Assembly: GCA_016869535.1 (NCBI GenBank)
Contig: VGDX01000002.1
Span: 208,595 to 272,594 of the forward strand
From: Alphaproteobacteria bacterium
GTDB taxonomy: Bacteria; Pseudomonadota; Alphaproteobacteria; Rhizobiales; Methyloligellaceae
Direction: 5' to 3'
Length of the DNA stretch: 64,000 bases
Every line of letters starts with the position of its first letter. Positions within the stretch are counted from its first letter, which is position 1. Below are positions 52,791 through 63,613 of the stretch, piece by piece. The notes below the pieces were generated by a model. That model was not told the DNA's origin, ran no database searches, and saw nothing but the letters and a program-made list of their open reading frames with translations. The position numbers and the translations under genes were made by a program.

Positions 52791-53849
52791 TTACACCGGA
52801 AAGGAAACCGGATCTGCGAATGAGGCGAGAATCTTGCGCGGACCTTCGACATTCATCCGGCCATGCCCCGTCAGGATGTTGTCGAGCACGAGCACATCGC
52901 CCTTCTTCCACCGGAAAAGTACCGAGTGATCCCAGGTGGCCCGGCGGATTTCGGCCATCTCATCGTCGGGAATCGGCGTGCCGTCGCCATATAGGATTTG
53001 CACCGGCATTACGTCGAGGGCGTAAAGGATCTTAAGGCCCATTTTCAGAGAGGCGTTGTGGACCGGATTCTGGCGCGGTCTGACTTCGTCGAGATCCCGA
53101 AGGATACTCGTCCGGTGAAAGGCCTGAAGGTTGAGGCATGGCTCCCCGGTCTCGGGATGGCGAGGCAGGGGATTGACCACGTTTTCGGTGTGCAGGATGC
53201 GCCCGTTCGGATGCCAGCGGCAGACCATTCCGCGCGACGTCACCATCTCCTCGATCTCATCGCGGTCGCGGGTTCCGAAAGCCTCGCCCCAGTCGCGGTT
53301 CATCACCGGCGCCCAACCCGGACGCTTCTTGGGAAGACGCCGCCGATAGCAGACCTTTTTTTCCTCGAGCTTCGCCCGGATGCTGGGGTCGAGGGACACG
53401 GCGGCAGCACGCGAGTCGAACAGCGGCGTCTCGCCGTAGCGGCGGGGTTCGACCAGGCAGAAGAACGAAATCATGCGGGGTCGTTCGTTCATGAAGCTGT
53501 TCTCGTTGTGGGCGAGAATGGGGTACGCGTCAGGGGTGTCGGTCGAAGTGTATACGCTTTCGGCGACCTTGCTTCGCGGGCTGGTGTCGAACGCGTTCTC
53601 CGCCTCGGGTCGGTAGCCGAGGGCAGCGATGATGTCAGCGAAGTCTGTCGGCTCGTTAACCTCGAACCCGCGGAGGAGAACACCGCCGCGCTTCACCATT
53701 TCATCCCGCAGCCGGTCGCGTTCGGCGGTCACGAAAGCACGGAGGTCCGCCAGCGATCGTGGACCGTTCGCTTCCACGACTCGCGGCAGATCCCGGCAGG
53801 TGGTCGCGCGGGTCAATTCAGAGGATTCGAGATTTCGCCAGAGGGCCAT
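52791..53849 (-). CDS. TauD/TfdA-family dioxygenase with a His-x-Glu motif
   Basis: A 352-residue Fe(II)/2-oxoglutarate oxygenase-like protein. The iron ligands appear to be His114 and Glu116 (HNE) and His329 in GHGRMNVEGPRKIL, with Arg338 for 2-oxoglutarate. The acidic ligand is Glu rather than the Asp of TauD, as in SyrP/CAS-like members that often act on amino acid derivatives. A short N-terminal region includes LRGFEVNEPTDFADII. Natural product or amino acid hydroxylation is possible; no pathway genes lie beside it. It is convergent with the DM13 gene. Confidence 0.85.
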   Translation of the reverse strand: MALWRNLESSELTRATTCRDLPRVVEANGPRSLADLRAFVTAERDRLRDEMVKRGGVLLRGFEVNEPTDFADIIAALGYRPEAENAFDTSPRSKVAESVYTSTDTPDAYPILAHNENSFMNERPRMISFFCLVEPRRYGETPLFDSRAAAVSLDPSIRAKLEEKKVCYRRRLPKKRPGWAPVMNRDWGEAFGTRDRDEIEEMVTSRGMVCRWHPNGRILHTENVVNPLPRHPETGEPCLNLQAFHRTSILRDLDEVRPRQNPVHNASLKMGLKILYALDVMPVQILYGDGTPIPDDEMAEIRRATWDHSVLFRWKKGDVLVLDNILTGHGRMNVEGPRKILASFADPVSFPV

Positions 53850-54043
53850 TCTTCACCGGAGCTAGGAGTTGATGAAAAGGTCGGTCGCAGGGGCGCGCAT
53901 TCAAGAGCAAAGACGCCCTCGCATCAAGTCTCTTTTCCGGGGGCGTTGGGTTCAGGTCGGTAATGTAAAATCGCCGAGTACCAGCACATCCATTTGCGTG
54001 CGCAAGAAGCACGAGATGGCATTCTCGATATGACGAGATCGGG

Positions 54044-54967
54044 TTAATGGCCGAACTCGTAGATATGCGCCTTCTCGCGTTCGAGCACGGGTTTCAGCGA
54101 GCGGAACGCCTTCGGATAGAGATAGAACGGCACGCGCGGGAAGAGGTGATGGATCAGGTGGAAGGTCTGGAACCCGTAAAGCGTGTTGGCCACCGGCCCC
54201 AGGATCTTGCCTTTGAACCAGAACAAGTTGGTGTCGCGATAGCGCTCATGCACCTCATGCGGCATGTGGGTGAGGTACGCGAAGAAATAGATGATCAGCG
54301 CCGAGGCGAGAATGTGGGGGAAGATCCACAGCATCAGCACTTCGCGCCAATAGCCCATCAGCGATAGTCCGAGCGCAATGCCGTAATAGATCGCATGCAT
54401 GGCGACGATATGCACCGCCAGCGGCAACCTGCCTGGGATTTGATATTGGAAGGCGATCTGCTTCCAGAAATACTGGTGATACCAGAACACGATGGTCAGG
54501 CAGCGGAACAGCACATTGAGTGGGCCCTTCACCGCGACCCAATGGTCCGGATCGATCTCGGGATTGTTGGTGTCGCGGTGATGCGCGAGATGCATGTAAC
54601 GGAACGCCTTGTACTCGTGCAGCAGAACCGAGCCGCAGGCATACCCCACGAGGTGATTGAGCCACAGCCATCGCGACTCCTTGCCGGCGATATTGCCGTG
54701 GCAGGCTTCGTGCAGCGGCGTCTGGGAGGCGTAGAGGATCAGCGTATTGAAGAACAGCCCGAGCCAGAGCGGGATAATGCGCATGGTCGCGAGCGTTGTG
54801 CCCAACGCGAAGGCGGCGACAATGCCTAGCGCCAGGAACACGGTCGGCCACGCCACCATGCCCTGATAGGGCCTGACGAGACCTAAGGCCTCGCGGTCGG
54901 CAGGGGCACTCGGCGCGTCACGTGGATTTTCGATTTCGGGGCCGACGGCGGCAGCAGGCAAAGCCAT
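54044..54967 (-). CDS. Fatty acid desaturase family membrane protein
   Basis: A 307-residue polytopic enzyme with the three histidine boxes that bind the di-iron centre: HEACH (TPLHEACHGNIAG), HLAHH (MHLAHHRDTNNPE) and HLIHH (FHLIHHLFPRVPFYLYP). About four or five membrane helices surround them. The family covers acyl-lipid desaturases and related hydroxylases such as carotenoid hydroxylases. The ATG at 54967 is used; a TTG at 54988 is an alternative. No partner ferredoxin gene is nearby. Its substrate is unknown. Confidence 0.9.
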   Translation of the reverse strand: MALPAAAVGPEIENPRDAPSAPADREALGLVRPYQGMVAWPTVFLALGIVAAFALGTTLATMRIIPLWLGLFFNTLILYASQTPLHEACHGNIAGKESRWLWLNHLVGYACGSVLLHEYKAFRYMHLAHHRDTNNPEIDPDHWVAVKGPLNVLFRCLTIVFWYHQYFWKQIAFQYQIPGRLPLAVHIVAMHAIYYGIALGLSLMGYWREVLMLWIFPHILASALIIYFFAYLTHMPHEVHERYRDTNLFWFKGKILGPVANTLYGFQTFHLIHHLFPRVPFYLYPKAFRSLKPVLEREKAHIYEFGH

Positions 54968-55141
54968 GGTCCCAGAATCCTTCTTCAATTCCTACAAATT
55001 TTCCGTTCATTGGCCCGTATACGGACCAATGTCGCCTTGGACTCATCTCGGAATTTTGCGTTGCGTATGCGTTATGTTCAAGGCGCAATTCGGCCTTTGC
55101 CCGTGACCGATTTGCCGCATGTAAACGGCGATATCTGCATG

Positions 55142-55185
55142 AAAAATAAAAAACCCGCCGGGCGCGTACAAGAGCCCGGCAGGTT
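55142..55185 (-). terminator. Rho-independent terminator of the BA14K-like gene
   Basis: GCCGGGC pairs with GCCCGGC, extended by AACC/GGTT, and on the minus strand is followed by a run of T (TTTTTTATTTTT). It lies 16-60 bases beyond the stop codon at 55201. Confidence 0.85.
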
Positions 55186-55200
55186 CAATAGATGTATACG

Positions 55201-55560
55201 CTACCGGCAGAAACGGGCGAGGCCGTCATATCCCATGAAATAGCCGGTGTTCGGATTGAAGCTCCGATAGCGATAGGTGCAGTACTCGTACCATTCCGGC
55301 GACCAAGGCGGCGGTCCGTATGATGCCGGATAATAGACGGGTGGGGGTGGCGGAGGCGGAGCCACATAGACCGTGCGCGGGGTGAGCGCGCTGCCTACGA
55401 TGGCGCCGATGCCGAAACCGAGAAGGCCCGCACCCAAAGCGTTACCGCCGCCGCCACCACCGCGATAATAACGGCCGGCCTCGGCCGGGGCGGCAAATGT
55501 CAGAGCGATCAGCCCGATCATCGCCGCAGCGGCGATGGCTTTCAGATTCAGATGGGTCAT
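55201..55560 (-). CDS. BA14K-like secreted protein
   Basis: A 119-residue protein with a signal peptide (about residues 7-28, ending in AAPAEAG), a Gly-rich middle (RYYRGGGGGGNALGAGLLGF), a poly-Pro stretch and a C-terminal BA14K-type motif YEYCTYRYRSFNPNTGYFMG followed by YDGLARFC. Two cysteines bracket the motif and probably form a disulfide. BA14K proteins are known as immunoreactive, lectin-like surface proteins of Rhizobiales, and expression in the envelope is likely. The ATG follows GGAATGCGG. A terminator follows. Confidence 0.87.
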   Translation of the reverse strand: MTHLNLKAIAAAAMIGLIALTFAAPAEAGRYYRGGGGGGNALGAGLLGFGIGAIVGSALTPRTVYVAPPPPPPPVYYPASYGPPPWSPEWYEYCTYRYRSFNPNTGYFMGYDGLARFCR

Positions 55561-55735
55561 CTTATCCGCATTCCTTCGTATGACGCTCGCAAAGTGCCCC
55601 TAAGCGAGCAAGGGAGGTGTCCCAGGGATTGGACAGGCGCCATCTAGCACCCGGTTTTGGGCAAAATAGCGCCGTGAACATGAATCGCACGTTAAGTCTG
55701 AACGGCACATGAATGGTCCGAGGCCAAGAACCCAA

Positions 55736-55764
55736 TAAAAAAGCCGCCGGTTTGACCCGGCGGC
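55736..55764 (-). terminator. Rho-independent terminator of the cold-shock gene
   Basis: GCCGCCGG and CCGGCGGC form an 8-bp stem with a 6-base loop, followed on the minus strand by TTTTTTATT. It lies 27-55 bases beyond the stop of the CspA gene. Confidence 0.88.
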
Positions 55765-55790
55765 CTTAGTTCAATCTTTTGCCAGCGCGA

Positions 55791-56006
55791 TTAGGCGAGC
55801 TGTACGTTGGCGGCCTGCTTACCGCGGCCGCGACGGTCGTCCTCGATCTCGAAAGAGACCTTGTCGCCCTCGTTGAGCGCGGGCACGCCCGAACGCTCGA
55901 GAGCCGATGCATGGACGAACACGTCCTTGCCGCCGTCTTCCGGCTGAATGAAGCCGAAGCCGCGCGCATGATTGAAGAATTTCACTGTGCCGTTGACACG
56001 AGTCAT
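55791..56006 (-). CDS. Cold-shock domain protein (CspA family)
   Basis: A 71-residue single-domain protein, the classic cold-shock fold that binds single-stranded nucleic acids. RNP1 is present as RGFGFIQPEDGG and RNP2 as KDVFVHASALERS. The start MTRVNGTVKFFN is canonical. The upstream region (56007 to about 56110) may hold a long 5' untranslated leader, as is common for cold-shock genes, but no conserved structure could be confirmed by eye. It is followed by a strong terminator. Confidence 0.96.
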   Translation of the reverse strand: MTRVNGTVKFFNHARGFGFIQPEDGGKDVFVHASALERSGVPALNEGDKVSFEIEDDRRGRGKQAANVQLA

Positions 56007-56288
56007 CAGGGAATATCCTTTCCCGTTAAAGTTTCACACAAACGGGCCCTAGGCCCCGAGAGGGACCTTCGGCGTCTTGAGATGTCAGGAAAGGTCGTCG
56101 TGGTGTTGCAGCCGCGATAGTCACTTGCCGTCGTCCAAGTCGCGCCCAAAGCCTTGGGCGCCCGGTGAGCCAAGAATGGGCGATGCCAGGGGGCTTGGCA
56201 AGCCTCAAATAGCCTCTCCGTTCGTATTCTAAACCGCAGGTGAACGGCCGCCTCAGGCCGGGTTCAGCCGCTTTTTCCTAAACCTCAG
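56007..56288. other. Intergenic region upstream of the cold-shock gene
   Basis: About 280 bases holding the expected promoter and leader of the CspA gene, GC-rich with a few short inverted stretches. No coding frame is supported. It ends at the hairpin that precedes the 44-residue ORF. Confidence 0.5.
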
Positions 56289-56320
56289 AGCGTGCCGGGC
56301 GCCGATTGGCGCCGAACGCT
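56289..56320. promoter_or_regulatory. Hairpin directly upstream of the 44-residue ORF
   Basis: AGCGT pairs with ACGCT at the base and GGCGCC pairs with GGCGCC around a GATT loop, with a short internal bulge. The structure ends about 10 bases before the ribosome binding site GGGAGGCGG of the small ORF, so it could modulate its translation or mark its leader. Confidence 0.5.
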
Positions 56321-56341
56321 TTGCGGTTCAGGGAGGCGGAA

Positions 56342-56476
56342 ATGTGGAAGATTTTGGCGGTCCTGGTGTTGGCGGCTCTGGCCGTCCTCGCGGTGGGCGT
56401 CATGGCTGACGCCGCGAGCGTTCAGGCCCAGTCCTCCGTGACGCCGCCCCTGATGTATGCCGGCATCCGCGGCTAG
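56342..56476 (+). CDS. Short hydrophobic/secreted protein, 44 residues
   Basis: A reading frame below the usual length cut-off, starting at ATG 56342 and ending at TAG 56474-56476. A strong ribosome binding site GGGAGG lies seven bases upstream. The peptide starts [20 protein letters not shown], a good signal-peptide or single membrane helix, then [11 protein letters not shown] and the tail [13 protein letters not shown] cleavage after AQA would leave a peptide of about 15 residues. It is convergent with hemF and the two stop codons overlap in a CTAG. No family is recognised. Confidence 0.6.
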   Translation: MWKILAVLVLAALAVLAVGVMADAASVQAQSSVTPPLMYAGIRG

Positions 56477-57393
56477 GGCCATCGCACGAGTGGCGGCAGC
56501 GAGGAAAGGATGGCCTCGACATTGCCGCCGGTCTTCAGTCCGAACAGGGTGCCGCGGTCGTAGAGGAGGTTGAACTCGACATAGCGACCGCGCCGTTCAA
56601 GCTGTTCATCGCGGTCCTGCTCCGTCCACGGCATATCGGCATTACGCCGGACGATCTCAGGATAGATCGACAGGAAGGCGCGGCCGACTGCTTGTGTAAA
56701 AGCGAAGTCGGCCTCCCAATCTCCCGTGTCGAGATAATCGTAGAAGATGCCGCCGATGCCGCGCATCTCGCCCCGATGCGGCAGGAAGAAATACTCGTCG
56801 CACCATTGCTTGAAGCGCGCATAGTCGGCGGAGGGTTGACCGGCGCACGCCGCCTGCATCGCCGCGTGAAAATCGCGCGCATCCTTATCGTCCTGTGAGC
56901 GGCGGCGCGAGAGCATCGGCGTGAGGTCGCCGCCGCCACCGAACCAGCTCTTCGACGTCACCACCATGCGGGTGTTCATATGCGCTGTCGGCGCATTCGG
57001 ATTTATCGGATGCGCGATGAAGGAGATGCCTGAAGCCCAGAAACGTGGGTCGTCTTCGGCGCCGGGAATCTGTTTGGCGAACTCCGGCGGAAAACTGCCA
57101 TGCACGGTCGAGACATGGCAGCCCACCTTCTCGAATACTAGACCGTCGCGCATCAGCGCCATGACCCCGCCGCCGCCATCGCCGTTTTCGCGGGTCCAAG
57201 GCGTCAGGACGAAACGAGCCGGGGCCTTGCCCTCCGCGGATCGGCCTGCCGCCTCGTTCTCGATCTCTTCGAGCGCGGCACAAATCTGGTCGCGCAATTC
57301 TTCGAACCACGAACGCGCGCGTTCCTTGCGCACATTAAGCGTTCCATCCTGGCCTTTGGGCACTTTCTGCAACCTGTTGCGTTCCTCTTGCAT
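56473..57393 (-). CDS. hemF: Oxygen-dependent coproporphyrinogen III oxidase HemF
   Basis: A 306-residue haem biosynthesis enzyme that decarboxylates coproporphyrinogen III with O2. Family motifs are [33 protein letters not shown] and the C-terminal [20 protein letters not shown] followed by GNVEAIL and PPLVRW. The length and start (ATG at 57393) are normal. A nearby bc1 operon gives a weak link to cytochrome assembly. It is convergent with the 44-residue ORF, sharing the stop region. Confidence 0.97.
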   Translation of the reverse strand: MQEERNRLQKVPKGQDGTLNVRKERARSWFEELRDQICAALEEIENEAAGRSAEGKAPARFVLTPWTRENGDGGGGVMALMRDGLVFEKVGCHVSTVHGSFPPEFAKQIPGAEDDPRFWASGISFIAHPINPNAPTAHMNTRMVVTSKSWFGGGGDLTPMLSRRRSQDDKDARDFHAAMQAACAGQPSADYARFKQWCDEYFFLPHRGEMRGIGGIFYDYLDTGDWEADFAFTQAVGRAFLSIYPEIVRRNADMPWTEQDRDEQLERRGRYVEFNLLYDRGTLFGLKTGGNVEAILSSLPPLVRWP

Positions 57394-57672
57394 GCGCTTA
57401 GTTCAATGCCACGCGTTTCCACCTAGAGTTTGATCGGCTCTTCATGCGCCAATATGCCCAAGCCGCCGACCCTGGACAAAACGCCGACCCTGGACAAAAC
57501 TATGGGGCCTGATGCAAAAAAGCGGCAGAAAAGTTTGCCGTTTAGCGGCATCTCGACAGATTCTGGGCGAAATCCGGACTGAAGCCTCGAGCTTTGCTCA
57601 GGCTTTAAATGTGTCCTTCAGATTTCACAGAAAACGTTTATTTCCAAAGCCTTGACCAGGAGCCCTGGGCCC
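57394..57672. other. Gap between hemF and petA, with a tandem 18-bp repeat
   Basis: About 280 bases with the hemF and petA promoters divergent. It contains two tandem copies of GCCGACCCTGGACAAAAC at 57465-57482 and 57483-57500. No coding region is seen. Confidence 0.75.
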
Positions 57673-58272
57673 GTGGCCAGCCACGAAACACCTCTAGACC
57701 CCGTTCTTGACGATGATGAGATGTCGCGGCGCGACGTGATCCTGATCGCCGCGGGAGGCTTCACGGCCATAGGCACGGCGGCGGCGCTCTGGCCGCTCCT
57801 CGACCAGATGAACCCCGACGCCTCGGCGCTTTCGCTCGCCACCACCGATGTGGATCTCGCGCCGATCGAGGTCGGACAGGCAGTCACCGTAGTGTGGCGC
57901 GGCAAGCCGATCTTCATTCGGCACCGCACACCGGAAGAGATCGAACAGGCGAATGCCACGCCCCTCGACGATTTGATCGATCCGCTGGCGCGTAACGTCA
58001 ACCTCCCCGACGACGCACCGGCTACTGACGAGAACCGCGCCGCGCCGGAACGAGAGCCCTGGCTCATCATGATCGGCATTTGCACGCATCTCGGCTGCAT
58101 CCCGCAGGGCCAGGCGCCCGGTCAATATAAGGGAGAGTATGGCGGCTGGTTCTGTCCCTGCCACGGCTCGCAATACGACACCGCGGGCCGCGTCCGCATC
58201 GGCCCCGCGCCCGAGAACATGTACATTCCGCCCTACGCCTTCACCTCCGACACCAAGATCAGGATCGGGTAG
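57673..58272 (+). CDS. petA: Ubiquinol-cytochrome c reductase Rieske iron-sulfur subunit
   Basis: A 199-residue subunit of cytochrome bc1, anchored by one N-terminal helix ([20 protein letters not shown]), carrying the [2Fe-2S] cluster that takes electrons from ubiquinol. The cluster ligands lie in CTHLGC (about residue 137) and CPCHGS (about residue 161), in a Tat-type twin-Arg context (MSRRDV). The GTG at 57673 is used because AGGAG lies about ten bases upstream; a TTG at 57652 is an alternative. First gene of petA-petB-petC. Confidence 0.97.
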   Translation: MASHETPLDPVLDDDEMSRRDVILIAAGGFTAIGTAAALWPLLDQMNPDASALSLATTDVDLAPIEVGQAVTVVWRGKPIFIRHRTPEEIEQANATPLDDLIDPLARNVNLPDDAPATDENRAAPEREPWLIMIGICTHLGCIPQGQAPGQYKGEYGGWFCPCHGSQYDTAGRVRIGPAPENMYIPPYAFTSDTKIRIG

Positions 58273-58280
58273 GGCTGGCG

Positions 58281-59552
58281 ATGGCACATCCCTCTACCTA
58301 TCAGCCGAGAAGCGGAGCCGAGAAATGGCTCGATGAGCGGCTGCCGGTCGCGCGTCTTATGCACGACCAGTTCATGACTTTTCCGACGCCGCGCAACCTG
58401 AACTATTGGTGGACCTTTGGCGGCATCCTGACATTCATACTGGTGGCGCAGATCGTCACCGGCGTGGTGCTCGCCATGCATTACATCCCGGCGGAAGATC
58501 GTGCTTTCGACAGCATCGAGCACATCATGCGCGACGTGAATTGGGGCTGGCTGTTGCGCTATTCGCACGCGGTCGGCGCCTCGATGTTCTTTCTCGCGGC
58601 CTACATCCACACCTTCCGCGGCCTGTATTACGGTTCCTACAAAGCACCGCGCGAGGTGCTGTGGATTCTCGGCGTGCTGATTTTGCTGCTGATGATCGCC
58701 ACCGCTTTCATGGGCTATTCGCTGCCCTGGGGGCAGATGAGCTTCTGGGCGGTGACCGTCATCACCAATCTGTTCTCATCGCTCGACGCGATTGTCCCGG
58801 GGCTCGGCACCACCCTCGTGCAATGGATCTGGGGCGGGTTTGCGGTCGGCGGTCCCACGCTCAACCGGCTCTACAGCCTGCACTATCTGTTCCCGTTCAT
58901 CATCGCCGGCGTCGTGGTTTTGCATATCTGGGCGCTGCATGTTCCGGGCAACAACAATCCGGCCGGTATCGAGGTGAAGTCGCCGAAGGAGACGGTGCCG
59001 TTTCATCCCTATTACTCGATCAAGGATGGCTTCGCGCTCCTGATGTTCCTGCTCCTGTTTGGAGTGTTCTTGTTCTTCGCGCCGAACCTCCTCGGGCACG
59101 CCGACAACTACATCCCGGCCAATCCGTTGCAGACGCCGCCGCATATCGTGCCGGAATGGTACTTCCTGCCGTTCTACGCCATTCTTCGCGCCGTTCCCGA
59201 TAAGTTATTGGGGGTTATCGCGCTCGTTTCCTCCATTGTTGTGCTGTTTTTTGTGCCCTGGCTCGACACGTCCAAGGTGCGGTCCACGAGCTACCGCCCT
59301 GTTTATAGGTGGTTTTTCTGGGCGTTCGTGGTGACTTGCATCGCGCTCGGCTATCTCGGCTCGCAAGCGCCTGAGGGTTGGTATCTCTTCTTCGGACGTG
59401 TCTTCACCATCTACTATTTCGCGTTCTTTCTGGTGGTCATGCCGGTGGTCGGCAAGTTCGAACGACCGCGCCGACTGCCCGGAAGCATCACCGAAGCCGT
59501 GCTCGGTCACGCGGAGCAGCCGAGGTCGCGCAAGCGCGAGGCCGTGGCATGA
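58281..59552 (+). CDS. petB: Ubiquinol-cytochrome c reductase cytochrome b
   Basis: A 423-residue polytopic subunit of cytochrome bc1 with eight membrane helices. The haem-ligating histidines are in [20 protein letters not shown] and [20 protein letters not shown], and the Qo-site PEWY motif occurs in [17 protein letters not shown]. It is not fused to cytochrome c1, unlike the Bradyrhizobium fbcH gene, since a separate petC follows with an ATGA overlap. The start [12 protein letters not shown] is normal. Confidence 0.98.
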   Translation: MAHPSTYQPRSGAEKWLDERLPVARLMHDQFMTFPTPRNLNYWWTFGGILTFILVAQIVTGVVLAMHYIPAEDRAFDSIEHIMRDVNWGWLLRYSHAVGASMFFLAAYIHTFRGLYYGSYKAPREVLWILGVLILLLMIATAFMGYSLPWGQMSFWAVTVITNLFSSLDAIVPGLGTTLVQWIWGGFAVGGPTLNRLYSLHYLFPFIIAGVVVLHIWALHVPGNNNPAGIEVKSPKETVPFHPYYSIKDGFALLMFLLLFGVFLFFAPNLLGHADNYIPANPLQTPPHIVPEWYFLPFYAILRAVPDKLLGVIALVSSIVVLFFVPWLDTSKVRSTSYRPVYRWFFWAFVVTCIALGYLGSQAPEGWYLFFGRVFTIYYFAFFLVVMPVVGKFERPRRLPGSITEAVLGHAEQPRSRKREAVA

Positions 59553-60355
59553 CGCGCCACGTATTTCTCAATCTGCTCGGCACTTTCCTGCTGGGGTTTG
59601 CCGCACCGGATCACGCTGTCGGGCAGGATGGCCATGCACCGGAGATTGCGCGCCAAAGCTGGAGCTTCGCGCCTCCTTTCGGAACCTTCGACAACGCCCA
59701 GCTCCAGCGCGGCTATCAGGTTTACCGCGATGTCTGCGGGCAGTGCCACTCCATGCGGCTTCTGTCCTACCGCAATCTCGGTGAGCCAGGTGGGCCGGAG
59801 TTTTCTGCAAAGGCCGTCGAGGCTCTCGCAGCAAAGTCCCAAATAACTGATGGGCCTGACGACAAAGGCCAGATGTTCCAGCGGCCAGGCCGCCCATCGG
59901 ACCGCTTTCGCTCGCCCTATGCCAACGAGCAGGCGGCGAGGTCGGCCAATAAGGGAGCGCTGCCGCCGGACCTGTCGGTGATGGCCAAAGCGAGGGCAGG
60001 CGGTCCAGATTATATCTATGCGTTGCTGACCGGCTATCGCGATGCGCCGCCTGACATGAACCTCGCGCCGGGCATGTATTACAACGAAGCCTTCCCCGGC
60101 CATCAGATTGCCATGCCGCCGCTCCTACAGGACGGGGCAGTCGCCTATACTGACGGTACCGAAAAGACCCTCGACAATTATGCTCGTGATGTCTCCGCCT
60201 TCTTGATGTGGGCGGCAGAGCCCAAGCTCGAGGAGCGCCATAAGGTCGGCATGCGGGTGATGATCTTTCTCCTGGTGTTTGCCGTAATCATGTATCTCGC
60301 CAAGCGGACTGTCTGGGCGCCTCTACACAAGCATCGCGACACTCAATCTTCCTGA
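59549..60355 (+). CDS. petC: Ubiquinol-cytochrome c reductase cytochrome c1
   Basis: A 268-residue periplasmic cytochrome with a signal peptide, then the haem c motif CGQCH (Cys63-His67) in [18 protein letters not shown], and a C-terminal anchor helix [20 protein letters not shown]. It passes electrons from the Rieske centre to soluble cytochrome c. The ATG overlaps the petB stop (ATGA), so the two are translationally coupled. The length is typical for alphaproteobacterial c1. Confidence 0.97.
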   Translation: MTRHVFLNLLGTFLLGFAAPDHAVGQDGHAPEIARQSWSFAPPFGTFDNAQLQRGYQVYRDVCGQCHSMRLLSYRNLGEPGGPEFSAKAVEALAAKSQITDGPDDKGQMFQRPGRPSDRFRSPYANEQAARSANKGALPPDLSVMAKARAGGPDYIYALLTGYRDAPPDMNLAPGMYYNEAFPGHQIAMPPLLQDGAVAYTDGTEKTLDNYARDVSAFLMWAAEPKLEERHKVGMRVMIFLLVFAVIMYLAKRTVWAPLHKHRDTQSS

Positions 60356-60423
60356 GCAAGCCGATTGTTCGTCGTTAGATTCCGGCTTTCGCTGGAATGG
60401 CGGCGTGTGGCAAGTTGTGTCCT

Positions 60424-60992
60424 ATGAAACCGATCTTCGTGGTCTTCCTTTTGGTTCTCGGCGCATGCGTGGCCCATGGCGCTGACAAGATGGAAACGCC
60501 GAAAGAGATGGTCCTGCTCACCGTCGGCGGAGATATCGCCGTCACCAATCGCGGGCCGTTCGACCCGGATACCGATAGCCTATTCTCTCGCTTCAAGATT
60601 ACCTTTGATCGCGCCTTCGCCTTCGACCGTCCCATGTTGCTTCGCCTCAAGCAGGGAACAGTGACCGTAAAGACCCCGGAGCTCGGGCGGACCGCGACTT
60701 TCACCGGCCCGTTGCTGAATGAGGTGCTCGCCGCCGTGGGTGCGGCCCGTGCCAAAGTAAGCCTCATGGCCGTCAACGGCTTTGAAGGCTGGCTCGATCC
60801 CGACGACATCGACAATGCCGATTGGATCCTGGCGCTCACCGCCGACGGCAAGCCGCTTGGACTCGGCCAGCAGGGCCCGATCTGGCTGGTCAAATCGCTT
60901 GCCGAAAGCGAAAGCCGCAGCGAAGACCGGCGCGGCCATTGGGTGTGGGCGGTGATGTATCTACATGTCGGCGACCGGGCGATGGAGGCGGA

Positions 60993-60996
<4 letters not shown>
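60424..60996 (+). CDS. Periplasmic protein with molybdopterin-oxidoreductase-like fold
   Basis: A 190-residue protein with a signal peptide (about residues 1-19, ending in CVAHGA). The mature part, with MVLLTVGGDIAVTNRGPFDP, TVKTPELGRTATFTGPLLNE and VSLMAVNGFEGWLDPDDIDN, resembles the small sulfite-oxidase-fold (oxidoreductase molybdopterin-binding-like) proteins that lack the cofactor-binding Cys. It is likely periplasmic; its function is unknown. The stop overlaps the mtnP start (ATGA), tying it to the salvage operon rather than to petC, from which it is separated by about 70 bases. Confidence 0.72.
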
Positions 60997-61868
<872 letters not shown>

Positions 61869-61943
61869 GGCGAGGCGTCTAGCCAGCCGTCCGGTTCGTC
61901 TATAGGTTCGACCGGCGCCTGCGGCATCTTTGCGGAGGTCTCT

Positions 61944-62489
61944 ATGAGCCTGTTAGCTGACCTGGATCTTAAAGGCCTCGTGCGGACCATTCCCGACTAT
62001 CCCAAGCCCGGCGTTCAGTTCCGCGACGTCACCACGCTGCTCGGCCATGCCAATGGCTTCCGCGCCTGTGTCGAAGGGCTGGTTGCGCCCTTCACCAATC
62101 GACGGGTAGAGGCGGTCGCGGGCATCGAGGCACGCGGATTCATCCTGGGTGGTGCCGTAGCAGATCGGTTGCGCTGCGGTTTCGTGCCGATCCGCAAAAA
62201 GGGCAAACTGCCCGCCAAGGCTATCGGCCAGGATTACGAACTCGAATACGGCATCGACGTCATCGAGGTGCATGAGGATGCGATCGCCTCCGGTGAGCCG
62301 GTCTTGCTGGTTGACGATCTGATCGCCACCGGCGGCACGGCGGAAGCCGCTGTCAAGCTGCTGCGCCGGTTGAACGCCGAGGTGATTGGCGCCACTTTTG
62401 TCATCGAACTCCCCGATCTCGGCGGTTGTTCGCGCCTGACCAAGCTGGGCGTCGAATGCCATTCGCTGATGACCTTTACGGGGGATTGA
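61944..62489 (+). CDS. apt: Adenine phosphoribosyltransferase
   Basis: A 181-residue type I phosphoribosyltransferase that converts adenine and PRPP into AMP. The PRPP-binding motif is [19 protein letters not shown], preceded by [20 protein letters not shown] and [17 protein letters not shown]. Its location directly between mtnP and mtnA suggests it salvages the adenine released by MtnP. The ATG follows GGAGG six bases upstream. Length is normal. Confidence 0.97.
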   Translation: MSLLADLDLKGLVRTIPDYPKPGVQFRDVTTLLGHANGFRACVEGLVAPFTNRRVEAVAGIEARGFILGGAVADRLRCGFVPIRKKGKLPAKAIGQDYELEYGIDVIEVHEDAIASGEPVLLVDDLIATGGTAEAAVKLLRRLNAEVIGATFVIELPDLGGCSRLTKLGVECHSLMTFTGD

Positions 62490-62505
62490 GGCACACGCTT
62501 GCGGC

Positions 62506-63600
62506 ATGAAGATCGACGGCAAGCCTTATCGCACCATCTGGCTCAACGAGGATGGCTGGTCGGTCGAAATCATCGATCAGACCAGGCTGCCTTTCGTCTT
62601 CACGACAGTGACGCTCCGTTCGCTTGAGGATGCTGCGAAGGCCATTTCGACCATGCAGGTGCGCGGTGCGCCGCTGATCGGTGCCACGGCCGCCTATGGC
62701 GTGGCGCTGGCGCTGCGTGACAATGCATCTGACGACGCGCTCGACCGTGCCTGCGAGACGCTAGCCGCCACACGCCCCACGGCGATCAATCTCCGTTGGG
62801 CACTCGATGAAATGCAGAAGGCGGTACGTAATCAGCCTCGGGACAAACGTATTGCCGCGGCCTATGCCCGCGCCGCCGCGATCTGCGATGAAGATGTGGA
62901 GACCAACCGCAAAATCGGCGAGCACGGCCTAGGCCTGATTCAAGCGCATGCCGAGAAGAAAGACGGCGAGCCGGTCAACATCCTCACCCATTGCAACGCC
63001 GGCTGGCTTGCTACCGTCGATTGGGGCACTGCACTCGCGCCCATCTACCGTGCTCATGACGAGGGTATCAAAGTACATGTATGGGTGGACGAGACGCGAC
63101 CCCGCAATCAGGGCGCCTCGCTTACCGCCTTTGAACTTGGCGCGCACGGCGTACCCCATACCATCGTTGCCGACAATACCGGTGGTCATCTGATGCAGAA
63201 AAGGCTTGTCGATCTCTGCATCGTCGGCACCGACCGCGTCACAGCCAATGGCGATGTTGCCAACAAGATCGGTACTTATTTGAAGGCGCTCGCTGCCCGC
63301 GACAATGGTGTGCAATTCTTCGTGGCGCTGCCCCATTCGACAATCGACTGGAATCTCGACGAAGGCAGTGCCATCCCTATCGAGCAGCGTGATCCCCAAG
63401 AGGTCACACACATTGCGGGCCAGCTATCCGATGGCTCGATCGCTACAGTCGCAATAACTCCAAAGGGTAGTCCTGCCGCTAATTACGGTTTCGATGTTAC
63501 CCCTGCGCGGCTTGTCACGGGTTTCATCACTGAGCGCGGGGTCACCCCCGGCAGCAGGGAGGGGCTAGCCGTTCTGTATCCAGATCATACTAGAAGGTGA
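62506..63600 (+). CDS. mtnA: S-methyl-5-thioribose-1-phosphate isomerase MtnA
   Basis: A 364-residue isomerase converting methylthioribose 1-phosphate to methylthioribulose 1-phosphate, a later step of methionine salvage. Blocks recognised: [40 protein letters not shown] (containing the catalytic Cys), [39 protein letters not shown] (containing the catalytic Asp). The downstream mtnBCD-type genes are not in the window. It follows apt after 16 bases and ends the operon. The ATG begins [13 protein letters not shown]. Confidence 0.96.
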   Translation: MKIDGKPYRTIWLNEDGWSVEIIDQTRLPFVFTTVTLRSLEDAAKAISTMQVRGAPLIGATAAYGVALALRDNASDDALDRACETLAATRPTAINLRWALDEMQKAVRNQPRDKRIAAAYARAAAICDEDVETNRKIGEHGLGLIQAHAEKKDGEPVNILTHCNAGWLATVDWGTALAPIYRAHDEGIKVHVWVDETRPRNQGASLTAFELGAHGVPHTIVADNTGGHLMQKRLVDLCIVGTDRVTANGDVANKIGTYLKALAARDNGVQFFVALPHSTIDWNLDEGSAIPIEQRDPQEVTHIAGQLSDGSIATVAITPKGSPAANYGFDVTPARLVTGFITERGVTPGSREGLAVLYPDHTRR

Positions 63601-63613
63601 GCCCACTCTGGTC

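Noticed and set aside
58281..60355. Possible fused cytochrome b/c1 gene as in Bradyrhizobium
   Set aside because: petB ends in a TGA overlapping a separate petC ATG, so there are two proteins and no fusion.
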